Of a stretch of 64,000 nucleotides of DNA, positions 62,339-64,000 are shown piece after piece. Under the pieces are notes generated by a model that was not told where the DNA came from, did not search any database, and worked only from the letters and a program-made list of their open reading frames with translations. Origin of the DNA: CAWALV01 sp963782965 (lineage in GTDB: Bacteria; Actinomycetota; Actinomycetes; Acidothermales; Acidothermaceae); the NCBI GenBank assembly GCA_963782965.1, contig CAWALV010000006.1:868001-932000 (forward strand), read 5' to 3'. How positions within the stretch are numbered: the first letter of the stretch is position 1; each line of letters begins with the position of its first letter. A program made the translations under genes and the position numbers.

Positions 62339-64000
62339 GTGCCTGAGTTCATTTACGTCCTGCGCAGGGCTCGGAAGGCGTACGGCGAGAAGGTCATCCT
62401 CGACGACGTCACGCTGTCGTTCCTGCCCGGCGCCAAGATCGGCGTGGTCGGCCCGAACGGCATGGGCAAGTCGACCCTGCTGAAGATCATGGCCGGCTGG
62501 GAGCACCCGAGCAACGGTGAGGCCTACCTCACGCCGGGCTTCAGCGTGGGCATCCTGGCCCAGGAGCCCAAGCTCGACGACGAGAAGACAGTGCTCGGCA
62601 ACGTCGAGGACGGCGTCGCCGACACCAAGGCGTTGCTCGACCGGTTCAACCAGGTCAGCCAAGAGCTTGCCGACCCCGACGCCGACTACGACAAGCTGCT
62701 CGCCGAGATGGGTGACCTGCAGACCAAGCTCGACCACCGGAATGCGTGGGATCTCGACGCGCAACTCGAGCAGGCGATGGACGCCCTGCGTTGCCCGCCG
62801 CCCGACGCCGACGTCAGCATCCTCTCGGGCGGCGAGCGTCGCCGGGTGGCGTTGTGCAAGTTGCTGCTCCAGCAGCCCGACCTGCTGCTCCTCGACGAGC
62901 CGACCAACCACCTCGACGCCGAGAGCGTGCAGTGGTTGGAGCAGCACCTGGAGAAGTACCCGGGCACCGTGGTCGCCGTCACCCACGACAGGTACTTCCT
63001 GGAGAACGTCGCGCAGTGGATCCTCGAGATCGACCGCGGCCGCACGTACCCCTACGAGGGCAACTACACGACCTACCTCGAAGCCAAGTCCGCACGCATC
63101 AAGGTCGAGGGCGCGAAGGACGCCAAGCTGCGCAAGCGCTTGGACGACGAGTTGGAGTGGGTGCGGTCGAGTCCGAAGGCCCGCCAGGCCAAGAGCAAGG
63201 CGCGGTTGCAGCGTTACGAGGAGATGGCCACCGAAGCGGCGACCGTCAAGAAACTCGACTTCGACGACATTCAGAATCCCGCCCGGCCCCCGGCTCGGCA
63301 GCATCGTCGTCGAGGCGACCGGCTTGCGCAAAGGCTTCGACGACCGCGTGCTCATCGAAGACCTCTCCTTCTCGTTGCCGCCGAACGGCATCGTCGGCGT
63401 CATCGGCCCGAACGGGGTAGGTAAGACGACGCTGTTCAAGATGGTCATCGGCGACGAGCAGCCCGACGCAGGCAGGATCCGGCTGGGGGACACCGTCTCG
63501 ATCTCCTACGTCGACCAGGGGCGGTCGGGCCTCGACGGCAAGAAGTCGGTGTGGGAGGTCGTCTCCGACGGCCTCGACTACCTGAAGGTCGGCCAAGTCG
63601 AGATGCCGAGCCGGGCCTACGTTTCGGCCTTCGGCTTCAAGGGCCCCGACCAGCAAAAGCCGACCGGCGTGCTCTCCGGCGGAGAACGCAACCGGCTCAA
63701 CCTCGCACTCACGCTGAAGCAGGGCGGCAACCTGCTGCTGCTCGACGAGCCGACCAACGACCTGGACGTCGAGACGTTGACGAGTCTTGAGAACGCGCTG
63801 CTGGAGTTCCCGGGGTGTGCGGTCATCACCAGCCACGACCGGTGGTTCCTCGACCGGATCGCCACCCACATCCTGGCGTGGGAAGGCGAGTCGAACTGGT
63901 TCTGGTTCGAGGGCAACTTCGAGTCTTACGAACGCAACAAGGTCGACCGGCTGGGCGCCGAAGCGGCTCGCCCGCACCGCACGACCTACCGCAAACTCAC
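62339..64000 (+). pseudogene. ettA: EttA-type ABC-F ATPase with +1 frameshift (3' partial)
   Basis: ABC-F translation factor that gates the ribosomal E site. The first half is intact: IGVVGPNGMGKSTLLKIM, LSGGERRRVALCKLLLQQ, LLLLDEPTNHLD and a linker ending KKLDFDDIQ. Then an extra A at 63275-63276 shifts the frame. Skipping it gives IPPGPRLGSIV and the whole second ATPase domain (VIGPNGVGKTTLFKMVIG, LSGGERNRLNLAL, LLDEPTNDLD) to the window end. As read, translation would stop at 63424. A sequencing or assembly slip is more likely than a dead copy of a core gene. TAGACT lies eight bases before the GTG, suggesting a leaderless transcript. Confidence 0.85.

Noticed and set aside
61832..63493. 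Minus-strand frame opposite the methyltransferase and ettA
   Set aside because: Shadow of two recognised plus-strand genes.

Overview
High-GC, densely packed chromosomal DNA from an actinobacterium. The evidence is a mycothiol-type DinB protein, an MMPL transporter next to an LmeA-like DUF2993 protein, an actinobacterial small leader peptide in front of a sulfate-assimilation operon, many GTG starts, and many ATGA/GTGA stop-start overlaps. The genus cannot be fixed from the sequence alone.

Bases 1-24,600: a catabolic and transport island. It holds the end of a fused TctA-TctB carboxylate transporter; two translationally coupled pairs of a bicupin protein and an EutA-like ASKHA ATPase (1358-4026 on +, 4120-6746 on -); a taurine/NMT1-type ABC transporter split over divergent units (6843-10145); an Asp/Glu-racemase-superfamily enzyme; an alpha/beta hydrolase; a 56-residue zinc-binding protein; an MFS exporter; a third bicupin; malate synthase; glycolate oxidase GlcDEF; an enoyl-CoA hydratase-like protein; an asparaginase; and a LigC-like dehydrogenase. 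The likely logic is carboxylate uptake, conversion by the cupin/EutA-like, racemase-like and hydrolase proteins, and disposal of a C2 product as glycolate to glyoxylate to malate. No EutBC lyase or microcompartment shell gene is present, so the substrate and the role of the EutA-like proteins are open. This is the best candidate here for an undescribed system.

Bases 24,600-35,260: accessory and decayed DNA. It contains single housekeeping-like genes (VOC, YjbR, CDP-alcohol transferase, GH39 xylosidase); an acetyltransferase lacking its CoA-binding segment; a gutted SRPBCC gene; a reductase gene cut by an IS3 fragment; an ArsR-SRPBCC operon with two perfect operators; an IS481 remnant; and a 2.15-kb segment bounded by a 45-bp duplication of the tRNA-Lys 3' half, carrying an AbiEi/AbiEii toxin-antitoxin pair behind a 41-bp palindrome.

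Bases 35,260-52,920: mostly core genes. They include YihY, tRNA-His, oligoribonuclease, MoaA, a polysaccharide deacetylase divergent from a glycosyltransferase, an EamA transporter, an SDR, an ABC exporter with two separate ATPase genes and a TetR regulator, an MMPL plus LmeA-like pair, small surface proteins, acetyltransferases, tRNA-Arg and an SSB.

Bases 52,920-64,000: a compact sulfate-assimilation and siroheme operon (leader peptide, sulfite reductase, small zinc protein, CysH, CysC, CysD, CysN, CysG, CbiX) ending in a hairpin terminator. After it come an SDR, a methyltransferase and an EttA-type ABC-F gene that carries a single-base frameshift and runs off the window.
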